Source: Acidobacteriota bacterium (GTDB lineage: Bacteria > Acidobacteriota > Terriglobia > Bryobacterales > Bryobacteraceae). From it: 64,000 bases of DNA. The translations under genes were made by a program, and so were the position numbers. Below the pieces are notes generated by a model. The model was not told where the DNA came from and did not search any database. It saw only the letters and a list, made by a program, of their open reading frames with translations. The stretch is taken from assembly GCA_016870995.1 (NCBI GenBank), contig VFZU01000005.1:56580-120579 (forward strand), read 5' to 3'. This document shows positions 48,757 to 58,458 of this stretch, piece after piece (within the stretch, counting starts at the first letter, position 1; each line of letters begins with the position of its first letter).

Positions 48757-50160
48757 TCAGGATTCTTTCACCCAGGGGTGAGGCGGTTGCGTCTGTGAGC
48801 GTGGCGGAGTGCGGGCAGAATCGAGAAGTGCGGTGAGCTGTGCAAGACGCCTCGGCTCATTGGCTGCGAGGTCTCTACTTTCGGCGATGTCGGATTTCAG
48901 GTTGTAGAGCTCGAGCGGTGCGTTGGCTTTGGGGCGGATGACCTTCCAGTCGCCTTGGCGCAAACAGGACATGACCTTCTCTTCGCGGAAGGTGCCCGAT
49001 GCGCCGACATAGCTGGGGAGTTCCCAGTAAAGGTAATCGTGCGGTTTCTGTTTCTTCCCGTAAAGCGTGGGGAGGATGCTGAAACCATCAACATTCGAAG
49101 GAGCGGGTAGGCCAGCGAGTGCGGTAGCAGTGGGGAGGAAGTCCATGAAGTTCCAGGCGAAGGAAGAAACGCGGCCCGCAGGAATGCGCCCCGGGAAGCG
49201 GGCGACCATCGGGACGCGGATGCCACCTTCGTAGAAGTTCGTTTTGAAGCCACGGAAGGGACCGTTGGTGCGGAAGTAATCTTCGGTGTCGATTCCCTTG
49301 AAGTGGCCGCCGTTATCTGACGTGAAGATGACGAGCGTGTTGGCCGAGGCGCGCTTCTCATTGAGCTTGGCGAGCACCTGACCAACGTAGCGATCCACGC
49401 GAGAGACCATCGCGGCGTAGGTGGCTCGAGGCCGCGGATTTGAGGCGAGGCGGCCGGACTTGTCGCTCCAGGGAAGGGGATCGGGAATGGTGGAGTAAGG
49501 AGCGAGTTCTTCACTGGGCGCCAGGGGTTCCCAATGAGGAATGGTGAGCGGTAGGTAACAGAAGAAGGGTTGAGAAGAAGACGTGCGGTCGAGCCAGGAA
49601 AGGGCGCGCTCCATCATGAAGTCATTGGCGTAGACACCCCGCTGGCGGCCTTGATTGCCACGGATGGGGGTGAGGCGATCGTTGATGTAAAGGCGCTCGG
49701 GGTATTGATAATGGGCGTGCATCTGATGCAGGAAGCCGCAGAATTCATCGAAGCCCTTCTTCCAGGGCACGCCGTCAGTGCCGATGTCGCCGAGGCCCCA
49801 CTTACCGAAGCAGCCTGTTTGGTAGTTGGCCTGTTTGAGGTGTTGAGCGACCGTCATGTCGCTTGGCAAGAGCGAGACGCCACCGGGATTGGAACGCACA
49901 CTGGTATGGCCCATGTGCTTGCCGGTCATCAAGACACTGCGAGACGGGGCGCAGACCGTACAGCCCGCGTAGGCATCGGTGAAGCGCATGCCTTGGGAGG
50001 CAAGTTGGTCGATGTGAGGAGTGCGGATGTGCTTCTGCCCGTAACAACCCGGATCGCCCCAACCCATGTCGTCGGCCATGATCCAGACGATGTTGGCAGG
50101 TGTCGCAGGCGCAGCAAGAGCAGCGCCTGCAGAAGACAGGAAGCTTCGGCGAGAGAGCAC
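48757..50160 (-). CDS. Sulfatase (arylsulfatase-like), secreted
   Basis: ANIVWIMADDMGWGDPGCYGQKHIRTPHIDQLASQGMRFTDAYAGCTVCAPSRSVLMTGKHMGHT (C-A-P-S-R sulfatase signature). Confidence 0.95.
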   Translation of the reverse strand: MLSRRSFLSSAGAALAAPATPANIVWIMADDMGWGDPGCYGQKHIRTPHIDQLASQGMRFTDAYAGCTVCAPSRSVLMTGKHMGHTSVRSNPGGVSLLPSDMTVAQHLKQANYQTGCFGKWGLGDIGTDGVPWKKGFDEFCGFLHQMHAHYQYPERLYINDRLTPIRGNQGRQRGVYANDFMMERALSWLDRTSSSQPFFCYLPLTIPHWEPLAPSEELAPYSTIPDPLPWSDKSGRLASNPRPRATYAAMVSRVDRYVGQVLAKLNEKRASANTLVIFTSDNGGHFKGIDTEDYFRTNGPFRGFKTNFYEGGIRVPMVARFPGRIPAGRVSSFAWNFMDFLPTATALAGLPAPSNVDGFSILPTLYGKKQKPHDYLYWELPSYVGASGTFREEKVMSCLRQGDWKVIRPKANAPLELYNLKSDIAESRDLAANEPRRLAQLTALLDSARTPPRSQTQPPHPWVKES

Positions 50161-50170
50161 GCCTAACAGT

Positions 50171-50953
50171 CTAATTCTCTCCAGCCAAAGCCTTCAGCCT
50201 GGCCAGGTTCGCCTTGATGCCATGCACGCCGTCGAAGTACAAATTGCTGAAGTTGATAAACCGGTAGCCCTGCCGCCAGGCCTTCTCAGCTGCTTCGTAG
50301 CTGCCCAGCGCGATGCCCGGTATCTTGCCCATGGCTGCGACGCGGGCTGGAAACGCCTCGAGAAAACGCTGCACATCCTCATGGCCGGTTTGGCCGATGT
50401 GCCCGGTTGCGGCGGAGAGATCCATCGGGCCAGCCAGCACGATATCGATGCCATCGACGGCGGCGATCTCTTCTACCTTCCCCATTGCCTCAGAGGTTTC
50501 CACCTGCGCCACCAGCATCGTCTCGCCGTTGGCGTAAGGCAGATAATCGCTCCACTCGATGTCGTTGTAGTAGGTCCACATCGGCGAGACGCCGCGATTC
50601 CCCATCGGCGGATACTTCGCATACTTCACGGCCAGTTTCGCCTGCTCCGCATTGTCGATCTGCGGAATCATCACGGCTTGCGCCCCAATGTCGAGAGCCT
50701 TCTTCATCAGCACCGGGTCGAGGCCGGCGATACGCACCACAGGCAGCGCACCCGTGCGCCGTACCGTCGTCGGCACCACCTCAATCGACTCCGTACCAAA
50801 GCTCGCGTGTTCAGTGTCGATCCAAACCCAGTCGACGCCCGTCGAGGCCGTCAACTTGGCTGCCAGGGCCGTCGGGCCCATCGTCGCCGCGCCCCAGGCA
50901 GTGCCGCCAGCCGCGAGTTTTTTCTTGATCTTGTTTTCAAATGGATTTTGCAT
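50171..50953 (-). CDS. HpcH/HpaI aldolase family protein
   Basis: TGVDWVWIDTEHASFGTESIE; AVMIPQIDNAEQAKLAVKYAKYPPMGNRGVSP; GPMDLSAATGHIGQTGHEDV. Confidence 0.92.
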   Translation of the reverse strand: MQNPFENKIKKKLAAGGTAWGAATMGPTALAAKLTASTGVDWVWIDTEHASFGTESIEVVPTTVRRTGALPVVRIAGLDPVLMKKALDIGAQAVMIPQIDNAEQAKLAVKYAKYPPMGNRGVSPMWTYYNDIEWSDYLPYANGETMLVAQVETSEAMGKVEEIAAVDGIDIVLAGPMDLSAATGHIGQTGHEDVQRFLEAFPARVAAMGKIPGIALGSYEAAEKAWRQGYRFINFSNLYFDGVHGIKANLARLKALAGEN

Positions 50954-50954
50954 T

Positions 50955-51926
50955 TCAAACCTGTGCCAGGAAAGATTGAAGGGCCACAAATTCAGAGGTG
51001 ATGTCGATGGTTGCACTATCTGCCTCGGCGCTGGCCCCTCCGTACACGCCTGTCACCAACCAGGAGCCATCGTCGTTTTGCAACGCTGCAAGACCCCGCG
51101 CCACAGCCCCTACCAGGGCCAGTTCCTCCGGCGCTTTTGTCATTCGATACGTCCAGGCCGCTCCCCAGCCGATCTTGCCGCTCTGCGGCGTCTGGTACCG
51201 GTCGGGCCCGGCAAACTCACTGGCACGCAGAAAGCTCTTTGCCAACTCGAGCCACTTTAAATCCCCTGTCATTCCGGCAGCGCTGGTGAGTAAAGCCGCA
51301 CTGATCCCGTATTGAAAGTAATATTGACGGGTTTTAGCGGAATCGACGAACGCACCCGGATCCTGCATGTCGAGCACCAGGCCATCGCGCCAGCTCGTGT
51401 ACAAGCCACTGCGCAAGTCTGGCTGACTCGTGTACAAACGCTCGAGCCAACTCGCTGCGGCCAGCCCCAGATCGTGGCGGCCTGTCCAGAGGCAGGCAAG
51501 CCCGGCCATGCTGGTCGTCATGACTTCTTCGATCGTATGCGCCGCATCGGCATAAAATCCACCGCTGGCCGCATTGTGATGTGTCGCGATGTAGCCCGTC
51601 AGTTCCCTTGCCAGTTCGAATCGGCCGCTCATCATGGCAGCCACAGCAATCCACGAGTGTGGATACGTGCGGTAGAGATCGATCCACGGCACTCCCTGCC
51701 CATCCAGGTCTCCCGCGCTGCGCAGATAGCGGGCCTCAATGTGATCCATCACGCGGTGCGCATCGATCGAGTGGCCGCTGGCCAGCAGCGCCGCCGGTGT
51801 CTTGTAATAAGCGCGTAGGTCACTGCCACCGCGAAACGAGCCATCCGGCTGCAACAGTTGCCGCAGCCAGTCAGCCCCGCGTGCGGCGGATTCGAGGCTG
51901 ATGCGAAGGTTGTCATTCGTTGTCAT
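50955..51926 (-). CDS. Alpha/alpha-toroid-like protein (possibly terpenoid cyclase-like fold)
   Basis: ADWLRQLLQPDGSFRGGSDLRAYYKTPAALLASG...ARGLAALQNDDGSWLVTGVY. Confidence 0.55.
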   Translation of the reverse strand: MTTNDNLRISLESAARGADWLRQLLQPDGSFRGGSDLRAYYKTPAALLASGHSIDAHRVMDHIEARYLRSAGDLDGQGVPWIDLYRTYPHSWIAVAAMMSGRFELARELTGYIATHHNAASGGFYADAAHTIEEVMTTSMAGLACLWTGRHDLGLAAASWLERLYTSQPDLRSGLYTSWRDGLVLDMQDPGAFVDSAKTRQYYFQYGISAALLTSAAGMTGDLKWLELAKSFLRASEFAGPDRYQTPQSGKIGWGAAWTYRMTKAPEELALVGAVARGLAALQNDDGSWLVTGVYGGASAEADSATIDITSEFVALQSFLAQV

Positions 51927-51965
51927 GAGGCGAAATGATATTGTACGGGTTTCTCATCTCACCAC

Positions 51966-52334
51966 ATGCAATTCATCGATTCCGACCTTGATTTTCCCAT
52001 CAGCTCCGCCGTAGTTCACAACGGCCGCGTCTTCGAAGCCGTTGTCACGGGGATCCCGGATGGACACTCGAAACCCGTAGCAGGTGGAGCTGCCGCTGAG
52101 ATGACTGAATGCTTTCGGCAACTCGACATCCTGCTTGCCACCGCTCGCGTGGATCGCAATTCCATCTGCACCGCGAGACTGTATCTGGCCGATGTACTCA
52201 ACGAAATTGCTGAGGTGAATCAGGTTTGGAAGCAATACTTCGGCTCGCATCCCGTTGTGCGAAGAGCCTACGGGGTTCAGCTACAGGCGGGCATGCGCGT
52301 TGAGGCCGCCTTCACCGCTGAGCTTCCAGAATGA
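51966..52334 (+). CDS. RidA/YjgF family protein
   Basis: VVHNGRVFEAVVTGIPDG...ATARVDRNSICTARLYLADVLNEIAEVNQVWKQYFGSHPVVRRAYGVQLQAGMRVEAAFTA. Confidence 0.75.
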   Translation: MQFIDSDLDFPISSAVVHNGRVFEAVVTGIPDGHSKPVAGGAAAEMTECFRQLDILLATARVDRNSICTARLYLADVLNEIAEVNQVWKQYFGSHPVVRRAYGVQLQAGMRVEAAFTAELPE

Positions 52335-53560
52335 TGGCGCCCCGCTGGCAAACTGTTCTGCTGCTTGCTGGCGCCGCCGCCTTAAACTATGCGGATCGTA
52401 CTTCTCTCTCCACGGTCTACCCTCTTCTTCAGGCCGATCTAAAGCTGAGCGACATCGAGCTGGCTTCGATCGGAACCCTGTTTCTCTGGAGCTACGCCGC
52501 TGCCTCTCTCCCCGCGGGCTTCATCGCCGACAGGATGCCCAGAAATCGCGTGATCGCCTACAGCCTGCTGGCCTGGAGTCTCGTAACACTCTTGACTGGA
52601 CTGGTGCGCAATACGGGAGAGCTCCTCGCCACTCGAGTGGCACTCGGCCTGGCGGAGTGCTTCTATCTTCCAGCCGCCGTTGCGCTGATTGCTGATCACC
52701 ATCCACCGTCGAGCCGTGCCCGGGCCACATCCTTTCACCTCTGCGGTCTCTACGCCGGCCTCATCGGAGGCGGCACGCTCGCCGGTTATCTGGGTGAAAC
52801 TCACGGCTGGCGCATCGGCCTTCTGCTGCTGGGTGGTGTTGGTGTTGTTTTCGCCGCCATCTGTTATCGAGCTCTGCCAGAAGCTCCACGCTCCAATCCT
52901 GCTCCTGCTGCCGCAAGCCAACAATTGCTTCAGCTGCTTGGCCATCGCGGCTTTCTGCTGCTGGCGATCCAGGCCATGCTGATCGCCGTGGGCACCTGGA
53001 TGTTCTTCAACTGGATGCCCCTTTACTTCAAGGAGACCTTTGGTTTGAGCCTCGCCGTCGCCGGATTTTCCGGTACTGCTGTGCTGCAGGTAGCCTCGAT
53101 CGCCGGGGCGTTGATTGGTGGCAATCTTTCGGATCGTATCGCCAGAGTCTCGCCCCGCGGCCGCTTTACGATGATGGCCGGCTGCTATTTGCTTTGCGCT
53201 CCTTGCCTATTGGTGTTTCTCTCCGGTGGAGGCATGGCAATCATCTCGATGGGTGTGATCCTGTTTTCCTTCTTGCGCCTGGTAGCTACCGCCAACGAGA
53301 CTGCGGCTCTTTGTGATCTGGTCTCGGGTGAGAATCGCGCCACGGCGCAAAGCCTCATGAACACTCTGAATACGTTGGGGGGCGGAGTGGGCGTGTTTCT
53401 TGCCGGATACCTCAAGCAGGATTGGGGCCTGAGCGGTGTCTTTGCTGGCGTGGGCTTGCTTGTGGTCTTAGCCGCCGCTCTCACCTGGCTCGCCCGTCAA
53501 GGTGTATCCGGGTCGGTAATCAACTGCGATTCCGAGGCGAACTTGCGGTGGTTAAAGTAG
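52331..53560 (+). CDS. Major facilitator superfamily transporter
   Basis: 12-TM-like hydrophobic pattern; ALNYADRTSLSTVYPLLQADLKLSDIELASIGTLFLWSYAAASLPAGFIADRMPRNRVI. Confidence 0.92.
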   Translation: MMAPRWQTVLLLAGAAALNYADRTSLSTVYPLLQADLKLSDIELASIGTLFLWSYAAASLPAGFIADRMPRNRVIAYSLLAWSLVTLLTGLVRNTGELLATRVALGLAECFYLPAAVALIADHHPPSSRARATSFHLCGLYAGLIGGGTLAGYLGETHGWRIGLLLLGGVGVVFAAICYRALPEAPRSNPAPAAASQQLLQLLGHRGFLLLAIQAMLIAVGTWMFFNWMPLYFKETFGLSLAVAGFSGTAVLQVASIAGALIGGNLSDRIARVSPRGRFTMMAGCYLLCAPCLLVFLSGGGMAIISMGVILFSFLRLVATANETAALCDLVSGENRATAQSLMNTLNTLGGGVGVFLAGYLKQDWGLSGVFAGVGLLVVLAAALTWLARQGVSGSVINCDSEANLRWLK

Positions 53561-54261
53561 CGCAATTCGTTTAAGAAACTGCCTGACTCGGTGCGATCCT
53601 TCGCCACCGTCCACACGCCATCCGGCAGTCGCTGTAACTCGGTGGTGGTCCTCGCGCCCTTACGCAATTCCCCCGTGTTTACGATGTTGTTCGAATACGG
53701 GTAGCTCAATCTTCCAACCGCAAACTGGTGAAACAGCCATTTCACATCTCGCACTACTTCGATTTCAGCTCGCGTCCAGTGCAACTCTGCCACATCGATC
53801 CAAAGCTTGTAGCGGTACGAGGCCAGGATGCGCGATTGCAACCCCTGTTTGGGTTGTGTCGCGATCACGTGGTTGCGGCGGCCTGCCAGCACTTCTTCGC
53901 CGAGGTACTTAGCGTCATGCGCGTCCGGCAAGAGCTCCAGATACTGGCGCTCATTGCGCCAGTCATAAGCTCTTCCGGGGTTAGCGAGATGTTGTGAGAG
54001 CCTTGCCTTCTCAGTTTCAAGCTCTTTGCCCGTCACGTTCAGCTTGCGCCAGTACAAAGCTCCAGAAACGAGGTTCACCTCGAACTGCTACTCACGCGGC
54101 AATTGGCCCTTGCGGAACGACTTTTCCTCTGACGTCCAGACATAGCCACGCAACTTGCCCAGGTTGCCCTCGTCGAGAGTGACCGATTGATCGAGAATCG
54201 TCCTGACGTCGGGCCTTGTCGCCTGGCTGGCCAACAACGATAGAAAGAAGCTTCGGGTCAT
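53497..54261 (-). pseudogene. Hypothetical secreted protein, tandem paralogue interrupted by in-frame TAG (54088-54090)
   Basis: 255 codons in one frame: MTRSFFLSLLASQATRPDVRTILDQSVTLDEGNLGKLRGYVWTSEEKSFRKGQLPRE[TAG]QFEVNLVSGALYWRKLNVTGKELETEK...; aligns with the neighbour through its full length. Confidence 0.65.
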
Positions 54262-55058
54262 TGGGGTTCGGTAAGCAATTGCGATTCGGAGGTGAACTTG
54301 CGAAACTTCGAAAACGAAAGTTCCGATAAGACGCCAGGTTTTTCGATCCGGTATAGCTTCGGAGCCCAAACTCCATCCGCGAGCCGCTGCGTTCGAATTG
54401 TCAGAGTGGTACCCGGCAAGAGTTCGCCCCGGTTAATCAACCCCGGAGAGTAGGGCAGCGAAATCCTTCCTAATAGCAACTGATTCAGCGTAAAGGTCGT
54501 GCGCCTCTCAATTTCGCAGACCGCCTCCAACCAGTGTCCCGTCTCCGGATCGAGAGAGAGGCGGCATCGCGCGGCACTGAGAAATGCCAGCGAATCGTCC
54601 CTTGTTTTGGGAGGCTTCGATTCGATCACCACTACTGTGTGGCCGTCCAGCTTGCGCGTGCCTTTCCATTCGAATCGATGCGCTGCGGCCCACTGCGCCA
54701 GGATCTCCCGCTCCTTGCGCCAAACTTCCTGGCCTGCGCTTTGGCTTGCTTTAGCCAGATGCAACCGCAAACGTTCTATTTCCAAACTCGCTTGCTCGGG
54801 CGAAAGATCCCGTTCGTTGTGCTTCACCTTGCGGAAGTACATGCCGGGGCCAACAAGGTTGATCTCATAGCTCTGCGTCTCGCCTAAGAACCGGGAGGCT
54901 CGCGACTGATCGTAAACCTCAAAGACATAGCTGCGCAGCCGGGCGAAGTTCTCTTCGTCGTGGGTCAAGGCCCGGTCGAGCAGCGAACGCCAATCCGGCT
55001 CGGCGGCCAAAGCCCACAGCATCCATCTTCGTGTCCACAACATCGGCTTGCATCTCAT
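54258..55058 (-). CDS. Hypothetical secreted protein (intact paralogue)
   Basis: RSLLDRALTHDEENFARLRSYVFEVYDQSRASRFLGETQSYEINLVGPGMYFRKVKHNERDLSPEQASLEIERLRLHLAKASQS...; start uncertain. Confidence 0.65.
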   Translation of the reverse strand: MRCKPMLWTRRWMLWALAAEPDWRSLLDRALTHDEENFARLRSYVFEVYDQSRASRFLGETQSYEINLVGPGMYFRKVKHNERDLSPEQASLEIERLRLHLAKASQSAGQEVWRKEREILAQWAAAHRFEWKGTRKLDGHTVVVIESKPPKTRDDSLAFLSAARCRLSLDPETGHWLEAVCEIERRTTFTLNQLLLGRISLPYSPGLINRGELLPGTTLTIRTQRLADGVWAPKLYRIEKPGVLSELSFSKFRKFTSESQLLTEPQ

Positions 55059-55080
55059 GCTAGCAGCGCTATGATTCCAG

Positions 55081-55353
55081 ATGATGCGGAAACTAGGCGA
55101 TCTCAGCGGCATTGGCAAGGCCGCACTCAAAGACTTTGAACTGCTCGGTGTCGGCAGCGTCGAAGACCTTGCCCGCCGGGATGGCATGAAGCTCTACCGG
55201 GCGCTCGAGAAGAAAACGGGTGTGCGGCAGGACCCTTGTGTCCTCGACGTCTTTCGTTGCGCTATCGCACAAGCCAAGGACCCGCAACTCGATATCGAGC
55301 GTCGCAACTGGTGGTGGTGGAGCCGCGAGCGAAAGGCTGGCCGGCTCGCATGA
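55081..55353 (+). CDS. Helix-hairpin-helix / Cdd1-like protein
   Basis: MMRKLGDLSGIGKAALKDFELLGVGSVEDLARRDGMKLYRALEKKTGVRQDPCVLDVFRCAIAQA. Confidence 0.75.
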   Translation: MMRKLGDLSGIGKAALKDFELLGVGSVEDLARRDGMKLYRALEKKTGVRQDPCVLDVFRCAIAQAKDPQLDIERRNWWWWSRERKAGRLA

Positions 55354-55859
55354 ATCGCCGCGAGGCCGCATCGATGATTGCTGCCGCAATGGCTCCGCCA
55401 CAGCCCGAGCGCCTCTGGTTCAAACCAAACGGTGCTATGCCGAACAACGAGCGCCTGCCCGTGCTGTTGTATCGGAGCCTCGATACCGCGACGATCGAAG
55501 CCGTGATGGGAAAAAACGGCTGGCCCGTGCAATGGCGCAACGGCGTCTATACCTTCCACCACTATCACTCGACCGCTCATGAAGTGCTGACCTTTGTTCG
55601 CGGCGAGGCCAGGCTATTGCTCGGCGGGGAACTTCCCAAAGGCGTCGAAGTCCATGTTCGTTCGGGTGACATGGCGGTGCTCCCCTGCGGCACTGGACAT
55701 TGCAAGTTGTCTTCGAGCTCTGACTTTCTGGTGCTTGGTGGCTACCCTCTCAAGCAGGATTGGGATCTCTGCCGCGAAGCCCCCTCTACCGCCATGATCG
55801 AAGCCATGCGGCAACTGCCCTTCCCCAAACTCGACCCCATGGGCAATCCCTGGAAGTAG
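55350..55859 (+). CDS. Cupin domain protein
   Basis: TFHHYHSTAHEVLTFVRGEARLLLGGELPKGVEVHVRSGDMAVLPCGTGHCKL; ATGA overlap with previous gene. Confidence 0.85.
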   Translation: MNRREAASMIAAAMAPPQPERLWFKPNGAMPNNERLPVLLYRSLDTATIEAVMGKNGWPVQWRNGVYTFHHYHSTAHEVLTFVRGEARLLLGGELPKGVEVHVRSGDMAVLPCGTGHCKLSSSSDFLVLGGYPLKQDWDLCREAPSTAMIEAMRQLPFPKLDPMGNPWK

Positions 55860-55861
55860 CT

Positions 55862-56692
55862 CTACTTCACGCGCAGCCGCAACGTGCCGAAGTTGTTCAA
55901 TTGCGTCCGTGTCTTTGGGCCACCCGAAAACCAGTCTTCGTGATGGAAGTTCCCAAAATTCCCCACACCCTTCTCGGGTGTATCGAGATCCCCCAACGCA
56001 ATGTTGATCCCGACTTCACGCTCGCCCATCGCAGGGCTCCAGAACTTTCCTGGCTCCACCTCTACGCATGGATCAAAAGCGATCGACCACTCGATGATGT
56101 AGCCCTTGCGATTCGGCTTCACGCTGGTCGCAGCGATCATGGCCCCGGAATCGATCCAGCTTGAATAGGTTGCGAACGCCTTGGCATCGCGCCGCGGTTC
56201 GCCTTCGAGTAACCCGCCCTTACCCAATCCGCCCAAGCGGCTCTTGGTGAGATTCACAACCATCTGCCACGAGCGGCCATTGCCTTCGACGGACTCATTC
56301 CCCTGAAACGTGTTCGTCGCGTTCAACAGAATTTCCATCTCGTCGCCAAACCAGGGAAAGGCTTCGCGTGATGGTTTGCCATCAACAAAATCGTGTGCCT
56401 TGGGGTTCTCCTTCGGCAGCCACCGCGGCGTATCGATGCCGTAAAGCAGATCATCGTCGACCTCAAAGGCGAAGTAGAGGCGCTTGCCATCGTGCTTCAC
56501 CCAACCTTTCAGGTTGAGATCTTTCGGATCTGTCGTGGGAGAAAAAGTGTGGGTCCAATCGAGCACCCCTCGAATGGGCGTTGCGTCACTCCATTCGCCT
56601 TTATCCAGCTTGCCATCAATTTTGGGAGTCTTGCCCGGCACCGCGTCGAGCGTCTTTCGAGGCTGCCCGCAAACCAGGGCAGCGGTGAACAA
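55862..56692 (-). CDS. CBM9-like carbohydrate-binding secreted protein
   Basis: PKIDGKLDKGEWSDATPIRGVLDW...LKGWVKHDGKRLYFAFEVDDDLLYG...WFGDEMEILLNA. Confidence 0.75.
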   Translation of the reverse strand: MFTAALVCGQPRKTLDAVPGKTPKIDGKLDKGEWSDATPIRGVLDWTHTFSPTTDPKDLNLKGWVKHDGKRLYFAFEVDDDLLYGIDTPRWLPKENPKAHDFVDGKPSREAFPWFGDEMEILLNATNTFQGNESVEGNGRSWQMVVNLTKSRLGGLGKGGLLEGEPRRDAKAFATYSSWIDSGAMIAATSVKPNRKGYIIEWSIAFDPCVEVEPGKFWSPAMGEREVGINIALGDLDTPEKGVGNFGNFHHEDWFSGGPKTRTQLNNFGTLRLRVK

Positions 56693-56712
56693 CAGAATGG
56701 CCGCAGCGCGTC

Positions 56713-57600
56713 TCAGCGCTTTTTCCTTCCAGCAGGCGGGGCGGGAGCGCTGCTCGACATGCCCAAAGCCTTAAGCTCGTCCTTGGCCAAGGTGGCCTGC
56801 GCCGAATTGGGCGACTTCTTCACCAGATTGCGGAACTCCGTTACTGCTGCTGTACGTTGGCCGCTCTTGGCGAGCGCACGGCCCTTTTCAAGTTGCGCAT
56901 CGAGGGCCTTGGGGAAATCCGGATACTTCTCAAGCACGGCGTCTAGTGCTGCCACTGCGTCGTCGTAGCGATTTAAGCTCATCAGCACAAGGCCGAGATT
57001 GAAATGCGCATTGGGTGCATAAGAGTCGTTGGGGAAAAACTTCAGATAATCTTCAAACTGCTTGGCGGCGAATTCGAGCTGACCCGAATTGCGGGCCTGA
57101 ATCGCATTGGTGTAGAGGCTCTCACCAGTCACACCAGCGGGCGGCCCTGTGGGTGCGGTAGGTGCCGGAGCTGCGGGCGGTGCCGACATCGTAGTGACTG
57201 CATTCTTCACGTCGCCCAATTGCGACTGAACCTTCTTGATCAACTCGGCCAGTTCCGCAACCGATTCCTTGAGCAGTGCAAACTCGGTGGTCATCTGATC
57301 CACCTTCGTATTCACCCCAGCCACCGGCGCGGTGAGCGCCGTTTGCTGGTCTTTCAACTTGTCTCCCATGGTCTTGTCGAGAATCGCCAGTGCAGTGTTG
57401 GATTTGTTGGCTGTATCAAGCGACTGCTGCACCAGGACATTCAACGCGGCAAACTTTTCGTCCATCGAGCTCTTCATGCTGCGCACTTCGTTCTGCAGTA
57501 ACGCGACGTCGCGTTGGATCTCCAGAATCTTGTCCTTCTGCCCGAAGGCAGGTAGACAAAGAGCGGTAGCAAGCGTGAAGAGCGCGATGGATCGAATCAT
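56713..57600 (-). CDS. Tol-Pal system protein YbgF/CpoB-like (coiled coil + TPR)
   Basis: GESLYTNAIQARNSGQLEFAAKQFEDYLKFFPNDSYAPNAHFNLGLVLMSLNRYDDAVAALDAVLEKYPDFPKA. Confidence 0.85.
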   Translation of the reverse strand: MIRSIALFTLATALCLPAFGQKDKILEIQRDVALLQNEVRSMKSSMDEKFAALNVLVQQSLDTANKSNTALAILDKTMGDKLKDQQTALTAPVAGVNTKVDQMTTEFALLKESVAELAELIKKVQSQLGDVKNAVTTMSAPPAAPAPTAPTGPPAGVTGESLYTNAIQARNSGQLEFAAKQFEDYLKFFPNDSYAPNAHFNLGLVLMSLNRYDDAVAALDAVLEKYPDFPKALDAQLEKGRALAKSGQRTAAVTEFRNLVKKSPNSAQATLAKDELKALGMSSSAPAPPAGRKKR

Positions 57601-57615
57601 GGGAGCCTTTCCGGT

Positions 57616-58413
57616 TTAGTTGGCGCTGAAGTGAGCGCGACGGTTCTTCTGCCAGCAAGCTTCGTTGGCTTCGGTGCACGTCGGCTTTTCATTGCCGTAG
57701 CTGATTACCTTCAACTTGTCGCCAGGCACGCCCAGGTTCACAAGGTAATCCTTGATTGAAGAAGAGCGGCGATCGCCCAAACCGAGGTTGTACTCGGCCG
57801 AACCGCGCTCGTCGCAGTGGCCTTCCACAGTGACGATTCCACTCGCGTGCGCTGCGAAGATCTGCTTCAGCGCCTCGGCGTTCTTGTTCAGAATCGCCCG
57901 GCCATCTTCACGAACATCGCTCTTGTCGTAGTCGAAATAAACGTCGCTCAGCATTGAGGTCACCATCTCGGACAAGCTCTTGGTGACGGTGCGGACCGGT
58001 TCGGGACGCGGCGGCGGGGGCGGTGCCGAAACGCTCAGCGTGACGCTGCGCTCGGTCGGGCCACCGGGGCCGCTTGCCGTCAGGCGGTAGGTCGTCGTCG
58101 AAGTCGGGCTCACCGAACGGTTACCCGTTGCCTGTACAGATCCGATGCCAGCCGAGATCGTAATGCTATCTGCGTTCTCGACGGCCCAGCTCAGCGTGGC
58201 GCTCTGGCCAGCGGTGATCGAGCCCGGTTCCACAGTGAATGAGCGGATCGTCGGAGCCGGCTTGGGTGCCGGTGCGGGTGCCGCTGCAGGCGGCGGTGGC
58301 GGTGGTGCGGGTGCGGGTGCTTTCTTCTTGCAACCAACCGCAAAGAGAGACAGCGAAAGAGCGAGTAGCGCGGTACTCAGTTGTTTACGCGACATGATGT
58401 GAGAGACCTCCAA
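57616..58413 (-). CDS. Peptidoglycan-associated lipoprotein (Pal/OmpA family)
   Basis: Lipobox LFAVGC; DVYFDYDKSDVREDGRAILNKNAEALKQIF...VEGHCDERGSAEYNLGLGDRRSSSIKDYLVNLGV. Confidence 0.92.
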   Translation of the reverse strand: MEVSHIMSRKQLSTALLALSLSLFAVGCKKKAPAPAPPPPPPAAAPAPAPKPAPTIRSFTVEPGSITAGQSATLSWAVENADSITISAGIGSVQATGNRSVSPTSTTTYRLTASGPGGPTERSVTLSVSAPPPPPRPEPVRTVTKSLSEMVTSMLSDVYFDYDKSDVREDGRAILNKNAEALKQIFAAHASGIVTVEGHCDERGSAEYNLGLGDRRSSSIKDYLVNLGVPGDKLKVISYGNEKPTCTEANEACWQKNRRAHFSAN

Positions 58414-58458
58414 AGTTCAACGGGCAGCAATTGAGACTTCTAAAGCGACAGCAAAATT

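Noticed and set aside
54088-54090. In-frame TAG considered as pyrrolysine or recoding
   Set aside because: No pyl genes seen, the paralogue has no conserved special residue there, and a simple nonsense mutation or sequencing error is more likely
58255-58330. GGTGCGGGTGCGGGTGC-type short tandem repeats
   Set aside because: In-frame low-complexity linker (Pro/Ala-rich) of the Pal lipoprotein; no evidence of phase variation
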